Notes under the pieces: generated by a model
Databases searched by the model: none
What the model saw: the letters and a program-made list of their open reading frames with translations, nothing else
Told to the model about the DNA's origin: nothing
Program-made: the position numbers and the translations under genes
Shown here: positions 1 through 7,852 of the stretch, in pieces
Layout of the letters: the number at the start of each line of letters is the position of its first letter
How positions within the stretch are numbered: position 1 is the first letter of the stretch
Origin: Streptomyces radicis
Lineage (GTDB): Bacteria > Actinomycetota > Actinomycetes > Streptomycetales > Streptomycetaceae
Assembly (NCBI RefSeq): GCF_003626575.1
Contig: NZ_RBDY01000006.1
Coordinates: 124,001 to 188,000 of the forward strand
Reading direction: 5' to 3'
DNA: 64,000 nucleotides

Positions 1-2068
1 GGATGACCACCGCGTCCATCAGGATCGCCACGGCGAGGCCGAGGCCGAACTGCTGGAGCATCCGGTCGGGGCTCAGCACGAAGGCCCCGAACACCACGAT
101 CATGATCGCCCCGGCCGCCGTGATCACCTTGCCGGTGGCGGCCAGCCCCTCCCTGACCGCCAGGGAGTGGTCCCCCGTGCGCTCCCACTCCTCGTGGATC
201 CGCGAGATCAGGAACACCTCGTAGTCCATGGAAAGACCGAACACGATCGCGAAGATCAGCACGGGGAGGAACGCCTCGATCGGCCCGGGACGCACCCCGA
301 ACCAGCCCTCCTGGAACACCAGGGTCATCGCGCCGAGCGCGGCGGTGATCGAGAGGAGGTTCAGCAGGGCCGCCTTGACGGGGATCAGCAGCGACCGGAA
401 GACCAGCATCAGCAGCAGCGAGGACAGCCCGACGACGACGGCGACGAAGAGCGGCAGCCGCTGCGCGACCGTGTCCGCGAAGTCCTGGGACGCCGCGGTG
501 GAGCCGCCGACCAGGATCTCCGCGCCGGTGTCACGCTCGAGCCCTGGGGCCACGTCGTCGCGCAGGTGGTGCAGGAGGTCGGTGGTGCCCTCGTCCTGCG
601 GCGCCGTCTCGGGGAAGACGATCACGGTGGCGAGACCGCCGTCGTCCGACGGCATCGCGGGGCTGGCCGCGGCCACGCCCTCGGTCGTGGTCAGCGCGGA
701 CCTGACGGCCTCGCCGACGGCCTCGTCGCCCTGGGCCAGGACGACGAGCGGGCCGTTGAAGCCAGGGCCGAAGCCCTCGGCGAGCAGGTCGTACGCCTGC
801 TTGGAGGTCGAGCTCTCCGGGTCGTTGCCCGCGTCGGCGAACCCGAGGCGCATGCCGAGCGCCGGTGCGGACAGGGCCAGCATGGCGAGGACGGCGACCA
901 GCAGCGTGGGAAGCGGACGGCGTTGCACGGCCGCGGCCATGGCCCGCCAACGTCGGCCCTCCGCACGCCCCTTGGCCTCGGCCTTGCCCGCGTGCGCGAG
1001 CACATGGCGCCTGATGCGCGTGCCGAGGAGCGCGAGCAGCGCGGGCAGCAGGACGAGCGAGGCGGCCATCGTGGTCAGCACGGTCAGCGCCAGCGCGAGG
1101 GCCACGCCCTGCAACGACCCGAGGCCGAGGGCGACCAGGCCGAGCAGCGCGATGATCACCGTGCAGCCCGCGAAGAAGACCGTGCGCCCCGCGGTGTCGA
1201 GGGCCCTGCGGGTGGCCTCGGCTGGCTCGGCGCCCGCGGTGAGCTCGTGCCGGTAGCGGTAGAAGATCAGCAGGGCGTAGTCGACGCCGACGCCGAGCCC
1301 GACGAGCATCGTGATGGGCGGCGTGAAGTCGGCGATCGTGAAGAGGTGCGAGGCGAGAACGATCAGGCCGATGGCGCCGCCGACCGCGAAGAGGGCGGTG
1401 ATCAGCGGCACGGCGGCCGCCACCAGGGAGCCGAAGAGCAGCCCGAGGATGACCAGGGCGGCCAGGATGCCCGCGAGCTCCGCGGTCGGGCTCCCCTTCT
1501 CCTCGGCGCCGCGCACGGCATCGCCGCCGAGCTCGACCCTGAGCCCGTCGGCCTCGGCCGCCTTGGCGGCGTCGATGATCGCGGTGACGTCCTCCTTGGG
1601 CACCGCCTCGGCTTTGCCGTCGAGGACGACGGTGGCGTAGCCGATCGTGCCGTCATCGGACACGGCGGAGGCATCGGCGTACGGGGCGCGCACCTCGACG
1701 ACGCTCGGCAGCCCCGCCACCTCGGCCAGCATCTCCTCGACCGCGTCCCTGCGGCGTTCGATGCCCTGGCTGTCGTTCAGCACGATCTCGACGCTGTCGC
1801 CCGCCTGGGCGGAGCCGTGCTCGTTCAACAGGTCGGTGGCGGCCTGGGAGTCGGTGCCCGGCAGGGAGAAGTCGTTCTTGTACGCGGAGCCCGCGGCCTG
1901 CGAGCCCACCGTGACGGCGGCCAGGACCGCCGCCCAGAGCAGTACGGCGAGCCAGCGGTGACGCTGTGCCCAGCCCGCCAGGGCGCCGAGCCTGCCGCCG
2001 CGCGGCCGATCGGGCCCGCGCGGCGCGGGCGGGGCGACGGACGCGGCCGAGCCGCGGGTGGGAGACAT
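1..2068 (-). CDS. MMPL/RND-family membrane transporter, C-terminus cut by window edge
   Basis: An uninterrupted minus-strand frame runs from an ATG at 2068 off the left edge of the window (about 689 residues visible). After a basic N-terminus there is a first membrane helix (around WLAVLLWAAVLAAVTV), a large extracytoplasmic domain, a block of membrane helices containing GLGVGVDYALLIFYRYRHE, a second periplasmic-type loop, and a second block with GLSMDYEVFLISRIHEEW. The paired GxxxDY/GLSMDYE motifs and the two-fold repeat of loop plus helices are typical of MMPL/RND proton-driven exporters, which move lipids or hydrophobic drugs across the cytoplasmic membrane. The substrate cannot be read from sequence. 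The kinase/regulator pair just upstream on the same strand could control it, but a 248-bp gap suggests its own promoter. Confidence 0.93.
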   Translation of the reverse strand, partial: MSPTRGSAASVAPPAPRGPDRPRGGRLGALAGWAQRHRWLAVLLWAAVLAAVTVGSQAAGSAYKNDFSLPGTDSQAATDLLNEHGSAQAGDSVEIVLNDSQGIERRRDAVEEMLAEVAGLPSVVEVRAPYADASAVSDDGTIGYATVVLDGKAEAVPKEDVTAIIDAAKAAEADGLRVELGGDAVRGAEEKGSPTAELAGILAALVILGLLFGSLVAAAVPLITALFAVGGAIGLIVLASHLFTIADFTPPITMLVGLGVGVDYALLIFYRYRHELTAGAEPAEATRRALDTAGRTVFFAGCTVIIALLGLVALGLGSLQGVALALALTVLTTMAASLVLLPALLALLGTRIRRHVLAHAGKAEAKGRAEGRRWRAMAAAVQRRPLPTLLVAVLAMLALSAPALGMRLGFADAGNDPESSTSKQAYDLLAEGFGPGFNGPLVVLAQGDEAVGEAVRSALTTTEGVAAASPAMPSDDGGLATVIVFPETAPQDEGTTDLLHHLRDDVAPGLERDTGAEILVGGSTAASQDFADTVAQRLPLFVAVVVGLSSLLLMLVFRSLLIPVKAALLNLLSITAALGAMTLVFQEGWFGVRPGPIEAFLPVLIFAIVFGLSMDYEVFLISRIHEEWERTGDHSLAVREGLAATGKVITAAGAIMIVVFGAFVLSPDRMLQQFGLGLAVAILMDAVVI

Positions 2069-2316
2069 CGTGACGACCTCGGAATCGAGCGAAGGTACCG
2101 GCGTGAGAAACGCGCCCACCCCGGCGCCGCACGGCGGGAGGCGGGGGCGTTCATGCCCCTGATCGTGCGGGCGCGACCGGGTCGGGGTCGTCAGCCCACG
2201 GCCGACACCTCACCTACCCCGACGGGCCCACGCCGCCGCCGCGCCGTACCCCCTGGGTGCCACGGGGCCTACGCCCGACGGTCCGCGGGAGCGGCCCGGC
2301 CGCCCCCGCCGTCGGC
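2069..2316. other. Intergenic gap upstream of MMPL gene
   Basis: About 250 bp between the response-regulator stop and the MMPL start. No convincing gene, hairpin or RNA was seen. It presumably holds the MMPL promoter. Confidence 0.4.
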
Positions 2317-2985
2317 CTACTCCGCCAGCCAGCCCGGGCTGACCAGCCCCGACTCGTACGCCACCACCACGACCTGCGACCTGTCCCGCGCCCCCAGCTT
2401 CGTCATGACCCGGCTGACATGCGTCTTCGCCGTCGAGCGCGACAGCACGAGACGCGCCGCGATCTCGTCGTTCGTGAGCCCCGCGGCCACCAGCCGCATG
2501 ACCTCCCGCTCCCGGTCGGTGAGCGCGTCGAGCCGACCGTCGGGCTCGGGGCCCTTCCCGCGGATCGCGAACTCCGCGATGAGCCGCCGGGTGACCGACG
2601 GGCTGATCAACGCGTCGCCCGCGGCGGCGACCCGCACCGCGCGCAGCAGCTCCTCGGGCTCCGAGTCCTTCACCAGAAAGCCCGTGGCCCCGGCGCGCAG
2701 CGCCCCGTACACGTAGTCGTCCAGGTCGAAGGTCGTGAGGATGACCACCTTCACCGACGCCAGCCGCTCGTCCCCGGCGATCGCCCTCGCGGCTTCGAGA
2801 CCGTCCATCCCCGGCATCCTGATGTCCATCAGGACCACGTCGGGGCGCAGCTCGCGGCACGCCGAGACCGCGGCGTGCCCGTCCCCGGCCTCCCCCACCA
2901 CCTCGAGGTCGTCCTCGCCCTCGATGACCGAACGGAACCCGGCCCGAACCAGCCAGTGGTCATCCGCAAGCAGGACCCTGATCAT
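2317..2985 (-). CDS. NarL/FixJ-type response regulator
   Basis: 222-residue response regulator. The receiver domain starts MIRVLLADDH, with acidic residues at 8-9 and the phospho-acceptor Asp about residue 54 in VLMDIRMPGMDG. The C-terminal LuxR-type helix-turn-helix is seen as LTDREREVMRLVAAGLTNDE followed by STAKTHVSRVMTKLGARDRS. Family role: DNA-binding transcription factor activated by phosphorylation from a partner kinase. Its ATG overlaps the kinase stop codon by 4 bp (ATGA), so the two are translationally coupled and form one two-component system. Targets are unknown; the downstream MMPL exporter on the same strand is a reasonable guess. Confidence 0.95.
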   Translation of the reverse strand: MIRVLLADDHWLVRAGFRSVIEGEDDLEVVGEAGDGHAAVSACRELRPDVVLMDIRMPGMDGLEAARAIAGDERLASVKVVILTTFDLDDYVYGALRAGATGFLVKDSEPEELLRAVRVAAAGDALISPSVTRRLIAEFAIRGKGPEPDGRLDALTDREREVMRLVAAGLTNDEIAARLVLSRSTAKTHVSRVMTKLGARDRSQVVVVAYESGLVSPGWLAE

Positions 2986-4145
2986 CGGTCACCCACTCCG
3001 TCGGCACTTCCCGTGAACCCGTAAGGCAGCCGGGCCCGCACCGCGAATCCGCCCTCGGGGCGCGGGCCCGCGGTCAGCTCGCCACCCAGGGCCCGCGCCC
3101 GCTCCGTCATCCCCGCGATCCCGCTGCCGCCGCCCGCCCCGCCCCGGCGGGCCGCCGCGCCCCGGCCGTCGTCCTCGACCGCCACCCTCAACTCCCGGTC
3201 CCCGTAGGCGAGCCGGACCGTGACGCGCCCGGCGCGGCCGTGCCGTGCGGCGTTGGTCAACGACTCCTGCACGATCCGGTACGCGGCCAGGTCGACCGGG
3301 GCGGGCAGCGCGCGCTCGGGCCCGCTCCGCTCGATCGCCACCGGGAGCCCCGCCAGCTTCGCCGAGGCCACCAGCTCGTCCGCCCTTGCCAGCCCCGGCG
3401 CGGGCGCCGTGGGCGCGTCCTCGTCGACCCGGCGGAGCACCTCGAGCGTGGCCCGCAGCTCCCGCAGGATCTCCCGGCTGCTCGTCTTGATCGCGCCGAG
3501 CGCCGCCTCGGCCAGGTCGGGCTCCTTCTCCAGCCGGTGCAGTGCCGCGCCCGCCTGCACGTTGATCATCGAAACGCTGTGCCCGATCACGTCGTGCAGC
3601 TCCCGGGCGATGCGCAGCCGCTCCTCGGTGGCCCTCAGCCGCGCCTCCTCCTCGGCGTAGGCCACCCGGCCGTGCCACACCCTGCCGAGCGCCACGACGG
3701 CGACCAGCCAGCCGGCCAGCATGAACACCGCCGTGCCGGTGACATCACCCGTGCCCGCGAGGGCGCCCGCGGCCACGGCGATCACCATGGCCGCCACCAT
3801 GGCGACGGCCACCCGCAGCCGCCCCCGCGCCGCGATGGCGTACAACGCCACGATCGGAACGATGACCAACGGGCCGTCGATGTCGCTCACGAGGTAGTAC
3901 GCGCCCGTGGCCAGCACCGTGAACCAGCCCACCGCCACGGGCCACCGGCGCCGGAACAGCAGCGCCCCGCACACCGCCGTGATCAACAGCCAGGACGCGA
4001 TCAGCAGGGGCACCGAGTCCCCACCGCGGGTCAGCCGCTGCCCCTCGGCCCCGAGCGCCACCACCACGAACACCCCACCGGCCAGCACAGCGTCACCACG
4101 GGCACCACGGGGCCACCGGAAACGCGTCTGGTCGAAGGGCGGCAC
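2982..4145 (-). CDS. Membrane sensor histidine kinase (HisKA_3/DesK-NarX type)
   Basis: About 387 residues from a GTG at 4145. That start gives a short cytoplasmic lead (VPPFDQTRFRWPRGARGD) and then about six hydrophobic helices (residues ~17-155). The open frame continues further upstream to 4505, but that part is out-of-frame shadow of the opposite-strand gene, so I rejected it. The dimerisation/phospho-acceptor helix contains RELHDVIGHSVSMINVQAG with His at about 184. An HATPase_c domain follows, with an N-box in the region QESLTNAARHGRAG, then VEDDGRG and GIAGMTERARALGGEL. The family autophosphorylates on His and passes phosphate to the coupled NarL-type regulator. No extracellular sensor loop of note is seen, so it may sense within the membrane. 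The ribosome site at the chosen start is weak. Confidence 0.9.
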   Translation of the reverse strand: MPPFDQTRFRWPRGARGDAVLAGGVFVVVALGAEGQRLTRGGDSVPLLIASWLLITAVCGALLFRRRWPVAVGWFTVLATGAYYLVSDIDGPLVIVPIVALYAIAARGRLRVAVAMVAAMVIAVAAGALAGTGDVTGTAVFMLAGWLVAVVALGRVWHGRVAYAEEEARLRATEERLRIARELHDVIGHSVSMINVQAGAALHRLEKEPDLAEAALGAIKTSSREILRELRATLEVLRRVDEDAPTAPAPGLARADELVASAKLAGLPVAIERSGPERALPAPVDLAAYRIVQESLTNAARHGRAGRVTVRLAYGDRELRVAVEDDGRGAAARRGGAGGGSGIAGMTERARALGGELTAGPRPEGGFAVRARLPYGFTGSADGVGDR

Positions 4146-4254
4146 CCACCCATTCTGCCCACGCCTCGGTCCGAAGGAGGAACCGCGGCCGAGCTGCCCG
4201 GCAAGGTGGGGCCCGCTTCCGCTGCCGCCGCGCAGGCGCCATGATGAGCGCGCG

Positions 4255-4905
4255 ATGTCCCCACGCGTGCCCCTCTCGTCGTCACGTGCCGCCAGGGCAG
4301 CCGTCTTCGCCCTGGTCGTCACGGTGCTCGGCGTGGCCGCGCACCACGTGGTGTCCGAAGGGCCCGTGGCGTGGGGGCCCGTGGTCGGCGCGGGCGCGGT
4401 GCTGTTCGCCGCCGTGCTGCCGTTCGCCGGGCGCGCGCACGCGCTGCCCACGGTGCTCGGGGCGACGCTTGGCGCGCAGGCGGCCCTGCACGTGTGGCTC
4501 GGCATGGCGGGCGGCGGCGGGACAACGGATCCCCTTCAGGTCCACGGCGGGCACGGGGGACACGGCGCCGGTGACGGCGTTCCCGCGGGGGCCGCGCACG
4601 ACGCGTGGCACGTCCGGACGCACGACTCGCTGACCGCCACGGCCGTTCATGCCGGGGCGGCGGTGCTCATCGCCGTTCTGCTGCATCGCGCCGACGCCGT
4701 CCGCGCCGGGGTGGTGAGCGGCCCATCGGGGCTGTTGGGCCTGGTCAGGGCGGCCATCGACCGCGTTCGGGCCCTGTGGGCCGCGGTCGGCGAGCGCGCC
4801 TCGACGGTGCTCCCCCGCCAGCCCTCCCCCGGCGTCAGGCGCGTGGTGCGTCCGCCGCCGCAACGCGTCGTGCTGGCGAACGTGGTGGTGCGGCGAGGGC
4901 CCTGA
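4255..4905 (+). CDS. Membrane protein with His-rich loop, upstream of YcnI
   Basis: 216-residue protein of no family I recognise. It has four predicted hydrophobic stretches: about residues 10-30, 38-55, a segment near the TVLGATLGAQAALHVWLGM stretch, and one near AVHAGAAVLIAVLLHRAD. Between the third and fourth lies a loop dense in His and Gly (HGGHGGHGAGDG, then AHDAWHVRTHD), a plausible metal-binding site. The C-terminus is basic. It ends 85 bp before the YcnI gene on the same strand, so a role in copper handling with YcnI is a fair inference but unproven. The ATG at 4255 lies divergent from the kinase start at 4145, leaving about 110 bp for both promoters. Confidence 0.75.
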   Translation: MSPRVPLSSSRAARAAVFALVVTVLGVAAHHVVSEGPVAWGPVVGAGAVLFAAVLPFAGRAHALPTVLGATLGAQAALHVWLGMAGGGGTTDPLQVHGGHGGHGAGDGVPAGAAHDAWHVRTHDSLTATAVHAGAAVLIAVLLHRADAVRAGVVSGPSGLLGLVRAAIDRVRALWAAVGERASTVLPRQPSPGVRRVVRPPPQRVVLANVVVRRGP

Positions 4906-4990
4906 GGCGAACGAGGTCGTCCCGCCCCGTCGAGATCTCGTTCCCCGGGGGCCGCCGCGCGCGGTCCCCGCCCCACCCCCAGGAGACGTC

Positions 4991-5716
4991 ATGTCCCGTC
5001 CCAACCCCTCGCGCGCGCTCCGCCGCCTGGGCATCGTCACGGCCGCGGCGGCCGTCGCGGTCGTCCTCTCCGCGGCTCCCGCAGCCGCCCACGTCGAGGT
5101 GGCGGCCGACACGCCGCGGGCCCTCGCCGAGAACGTGACGCTGAGCTTCCTCGCCCAGTCGGAGTCGAGCAGCGCGGGCATCACCGAACTGCGCGTCGTG
5201 CTGCCCGAGGGCCTCGGTCCCGAGCACGTCGTCTACGAAAGCGGCCCCGAGGGCTGGGAGTTCGCGCCCACCGAGGACGGCTACACCGTGGCGGGCCCCG
5301 CCGTACCCGCCGGTGAGGACGCCGAGTACGCCGTGGTGGTCCATCAGCTGCCGGACGCCGAGGAGTTGGCGTTCAAGACGCTCCAGACGTACGAGGACGG
5401 CCGGATCGACCGCTGGATCGAGCTGGCGGAGGCCGACGGCGGCGGCCACGGCAGCGCGGCGCCGGTCCTCGCCCTCGAACCGGCCGCCCCCGGAGCGGAG
5501 CCCGTCGACGCCACCGAGGAGGCCAGCCCCTCACCGGAGCCGGAGCCGGAGACCGAGCCCGAGGCATCGGCACCGGCGGACGACGCCGAGGAGACCGCGG
5601 CGGAGGACGAGGACGACGGTGGCTTCCCGGCCGCCGCGTGGATCGCCGTCGTCGCGCTCGTGCTGGCACTGGCCGCGGCCGGTGGCCATCTGGCCCGCCG
5701 CCGCGCCAAGGCCTGA
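4991..5716 (+). CDS. YcnI-family (DUF1775) copper-binding membrane-anchored protein
   Basis: 241 residues. A Sec signal peptide ends ...AAPAAA before HVEVAADT, so cleavage leaves an N-terminal His, which YcnI-family proteins use in their copper-binding site. A DUF1775 core follows, with the Trp in GPEGWEFAPTEDGY that pairs with that His in characterised YcnI. Next are a Glu/Pro/Ala-rich spacer (about residues 165-205) and a C-terminal helix AAWIAVVALVLALAAAGG with basic stop-transfer residues. The product is therefore a cell-surface copper-binding protein anchored by its C-terminus. A good ribosome site (AGGAG) sits 7 bp before the ATG. It likely works with the His-rich membrane protein just upstream. 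Confidence 0.92.
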   Translation: MSRPNPSRALRRLGIVTAAAAVAVVLSAAPAAAHVEVAADTPRALAENVTLSFLAQSESSSAGITELRVVLPEGLGPEHVVYESGPEGWEFAPTEDGYTVAGPAVPAGEDAEYAVVVHQLPDAEELAFKTLQTYEDGRIDRWIELAEADGGGHGSAAPVLALEPAAPGAEPVDATEEASPSPEPEPETEPEASAPADDAEETAAEDEDDGGFPAAAWIAVVALVLALAAAGGHLARRRAKA

Positions 5717-5724
5717 CCACTGCC

Positions 5725-5764
5725 CGGCCATGTCGTCTCCCGGAGCCGGGCGACGACATGGCCG
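5725..5764. terminator. Bidirectional hairpin terminator
   Basis: Perfect 13-bp inverted repeat (arms 5725-5737 and 5752-5764, 14-nt loop) lying exactly between the convergent YcnI and M15-lipoprotein stop codons. No strong T-run, which is usual for actinobacterial terminators. Confidence 0.8.
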
Positions 5765-6550
5765 CTACGGCGCGTCCGCGGCCCGGTCGGGGGCGAAGGG
5801 CTCGGAGGGGTAACCGGTGTCGAAGTGCATGTAGTCCGGCACGTCGATGTTCTCCCAGATCCAGCCCTCCTCGGTGAACAGCCGCCAGACGAGGCCACCC
5901 TCCACGATCTTGCCCGGCCCCTCCACCCGCTCCCGGTGCTCACCGCTGGGCGACCAGCACTCGCAGCGCAGGTCCATCCACGGGTTCTCGAGCGGATTGA
6001 TGTCGACGGCCCGGCCGTTGGCGTGCGGCGACTCCATGGGCGGCGCGTTGATCTGGTCGGGGTGGCGGCAGTTGTAGGCGGCCGTGTTGTCGTCGGCGAG
6101 GCTGGCGTTGTTGTCCCCGTCGTAGTGCTCCACCGGGCGCATGCGGCGGATCGGGAACTCCTCCTCGTACAGGCGCGTGAAGATCCGCACCACGCTGTCG
6201 GCGACATCGGCGTTGACGACGAGCGCGCCCCTGGCCACCTCGCCGTCGAAGTCGATGTGGTTGATCTCGACCCGGCGCAGCTGCTCGCGGGTGACGGGGC
6301 AGCCCTCGCGCCACATCCCGGCCGCCACCATGTCCGCCCACTGCTCGGCCGAGACCTCGCGTATCTCAGGGTCGGCCCCCGGCGTCTCCGCCCGGGCGGG
6401 GGGCGTCGCGCCGCCCGAGGACTCCGAAGGAGAGGACTCCGGGGGATCGGCGGGGGCGGCACCGTCGCCGGTGTCCGTGTCCCCCGAGCAGGCGACGGCG
6501 GCGAACAGCAGGGCGGCCAGGGCGCCGACCAGGGGTCGGTGGGTGATCAC
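5765..6550 (-). CDS. M15-family D,D-carboxypeptidase-like lipoprotein
   Basis: 261 residues from a GTG at 6550. The N-terminus is a lipoprotein signal (VITHRPLVGALAALLFAAVACSGD) with lipobox AVAC; an acidic, Ser/Pro-rich linker follows. The catalytic domain contains SPHANGRAVDINPLENP, the zinc-ligand SxHxxGxAxD motif of VanY/M15 peptidases, and later DYMHFDTGY, supplying the last His. Family role: metallo-carboxypeptidase or endopeptidase acting on peptidoglycan stem peptides outside the membrane. The start overlaps the GNAT stop by 4 bp (GTGA), so both are translated from one mRNA. That mRNA begins next to a BlaI-type operator, suggesting induction by cell-wall stress. The long frame upstream of 6550 is unlikely to be translated. 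Confidence 0.9.
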   Translation of the reverse strand: MITHRPLVGALAALLFAAVACSGDTDTGDGAAPADPPESSPSESSGGATPPARAETPGADPEIREVSAEQWADMVAAGMWREGCPVTREQLRRVEINHIDFDGEVARGALVVNADVADSVVRIFTRLYEEEFPIRRMRPVEHYDGDNNASLADDNTAAYNCRHPDQINAPPMESPHANGRAVDINPLENPWMDLRCECWSPSGEHRERVEGPGKIVEGGLVWRLFTEEGWIWENIDVPDYMHFDTGYPSEPFAPDRAADAP

Positions 6551-7326
6551 TGTGCGGGTCCTTGAGTAGGGCGTGAGGTCAGGGGCAGGTCGTAGGTGGC
6601 GAGCTGTCGCCCTTCGGCGGTGCGCGTCTCGCCGCGGGGAAGCCAGCCCAGGCGCTCGTAGTACGGTCCCGCGCCGCCGGGCCCGGCGAGCGTGACGAGG
6701 CTGATCCGCGCGCATCCGCGGTGGGCGGCGTCACCGGCGAACACCCGGATGAGGGCGCCCCCGAGGCCCAGCGAACGCGCCGACCCGACCACCGCGACAT
6801 GGGAGAGCACGGCGGTGACGCCGGAGCCCGCGGACGGCGACGCGGCCGCGCCCCGCCGTTTCGGCGCCAGCTTCCGCAGGTAGCGGAACAGCCGTGTGCG
6901 CACGAAGTGCGACGCCACGCGCGGGCGCACCACCATGCCCGCCACGGCGCGCGCGAGCAGGCGCACACCGTGCGAGCGGACCACGTGCCGACGGTGGGCC
7001 GCCGGGTCGAGCACGCCGACGAGGAAGCCCGCGGGGCGGCCGTCCACGTCGGCCACGTAGGCGCGGGCGTGGGCGCTGGTCAGATACGTCCTCGAGTAGG
7101 CCGTGAGGAAGCCGGGGCCGAGGCGCGCGAAGAACCCGTCGGGGAAGAACTCCCGGTGCGCGGCCACCACGAAGTCGAGGTCGGAGCGGGACATCGGCCG
7201 AAGGACGAATCCGTGGGGATCCTGTCGTCGGCCCCGCATCGGGGGGATGCGCGGGCCGGTGTGCGGGGTGCCCGGCGGGGCCGGGACGGAGTTCGGTCGC
7301 GTCGAGGCGCGGGGGTCGGCGTCCAC
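6547..7326 (-). CDS. GNAT-family N-acetyltransferase
   Basis: 259 residues if the GTG at 7326 is used; an in-frame ATG at 7239 (MRGRRQDPHGFVLRPMSRSD) gives 230 residues and fits the start of the GNAT fold better. Seen: SDLDFVVAAHREFFPDGFFA, the core strand AYVADVDGRPAGFLVGVL, and the acetyl-CoA-binding segment VAVVGSARSLGLGGALIRVF, followed by YYERLGWLPRG. Family role: acetyl transfer from acetyl-CoA to an amine; the substrate is unknown. First gene of an operon with the M15 lipoprotein. If the GTG at 7326 is the start, the leader is very short and the inverted-repeat operator lies 8 bp upstream of the coding region. Confidence 0.85.
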   Translation of the reverse strand: MDADPRASTRPNSVPAPPGTPHTGPRIPPMRGRRQDPHGFVLRPMSRSDLDFVVAAHREFFPDGFFARLGPGFLTAYSRTYLTSAHARAYVADVDGRPAGFLVGVLDPAAHRRHVVRSHGVRLLARAVAGMVVRPRVASHFVRTRLFRYLRKLAPKRRGAAASPSAGSGVTAVLSHVAVVGSARSLGLGGALIRVFAGDAAHRGCARISLVTLAGPGGAGPYYERLGWLPRGETRTAEGRQLATYDLPLTSRPTQGPAQ

Positions 7327-7333
7327 ACCCGCA

Positions 7334-7356
7334 AACTACTACACTGCGTAGGAGTT
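7334..7356. promoter_or_regulatory. BlaI-type operator in divergent promoter region
   Basis: Inverted repeat AACTACTAC-5 nt-GTAGGAGTT (one mismatch between 9-bp arms). It matches the TACTAC/GTAGTA-like dyads bound by BlaI/MecI repressors and sits between the blaI-like gene and the divergent GNAT/M15 operon. Inference: BlaI represses both directions from here. Confidence 0.65.
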
Positions 7357-7470
7357 AACGAACGTGACGCCGCCCGCCCCACGCGCGGCACGTCCGCCGC
7401 CGAACGGGCACACTGGCCTGCGGCGGATCGGTCGGCCGCCACGAAGGAACGAGGGTGAGGAGCCCGGGAG

Positions 7471-7851
7471 ATGCGCCCACTGGGCGAGCTGGAAGCCGAG
7501 ATCATGCGCGTGGTGTGGCGCGGCACGGAGCCGCTGACCATCCAGGCCCTCACGGACACCCTCAACGAACAGCGCCCGCTGGCCTACACCACGGTGATGA
7601 CCGTGGTGGACCGGCTGCGCCAGAAGGGCTGGCTGACCAGGACGAAGGTCAGCCGCGCCTACCGCTACTCCGCCTCCAGGTCGGCCGAGGACTACACGGC
7701 GCTGCTGCTCGAACAGGCCCTGGACACCACCGCCGACCGCGCCGGCGCCCTCATCCGGTTCGCCGACCGCCTCGACCCCGCGGAGGCGGAGGCCCTGCGC
7801 GAGGCGCTGGGGCGGTCCACGCCCGAGCCCGGGCGGGCGGACGGCGACTGA
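7471..7851 (+). CDS. BlaI/MecI/CopY-family winged-helix repressor
   Basis: 126 residues. The N-terminal winged helix reads LGELEAEIMRVVWRGTEPLT, then LAYTTVMTVVDRLRQKGWLT, then SRAYRYSASRSAEDY, which is the standard BlaI/MecI pattern. The C-terminal helical part (LLLEQALDTTADRAGALIRF) is the dimerisation region where such repressors are cleaved or inactivated. The ATG follows a GGAG-type ribosome site. The next gene, one base after the stop codon, is the M56 metallopeptidase expected to relieve repression. It probably binds the dyad at 7334-7356 and autoregulates. Confidence 0.93.
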   Translation: MRPLGELEAEIMRVVWRGTEPLTIQALTDTLNEQRPLAYTTVMTVVDRLRQKGWLTRTKVSRAYRYSASRSAEDYTALLLEQALDTTADRAGALIRFADRLDPAEAEALREALGRSTPEPGRADGD

Positions 7852-7852
7852 C

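Noticed and set aside
167..2716. 849-residue plus-strand open frame
   Set aside because: Antisense to the MMPL and response-regulator genes; composition is Arg/Gly/Asp repeats with no domain. GC-rich DNA gives many such shadows.
4146..4505. N-terminal extension of the histidine kinase
   Set aside because: It overlaps the divergent membrane-protein gene and has no kinase-like sequence.
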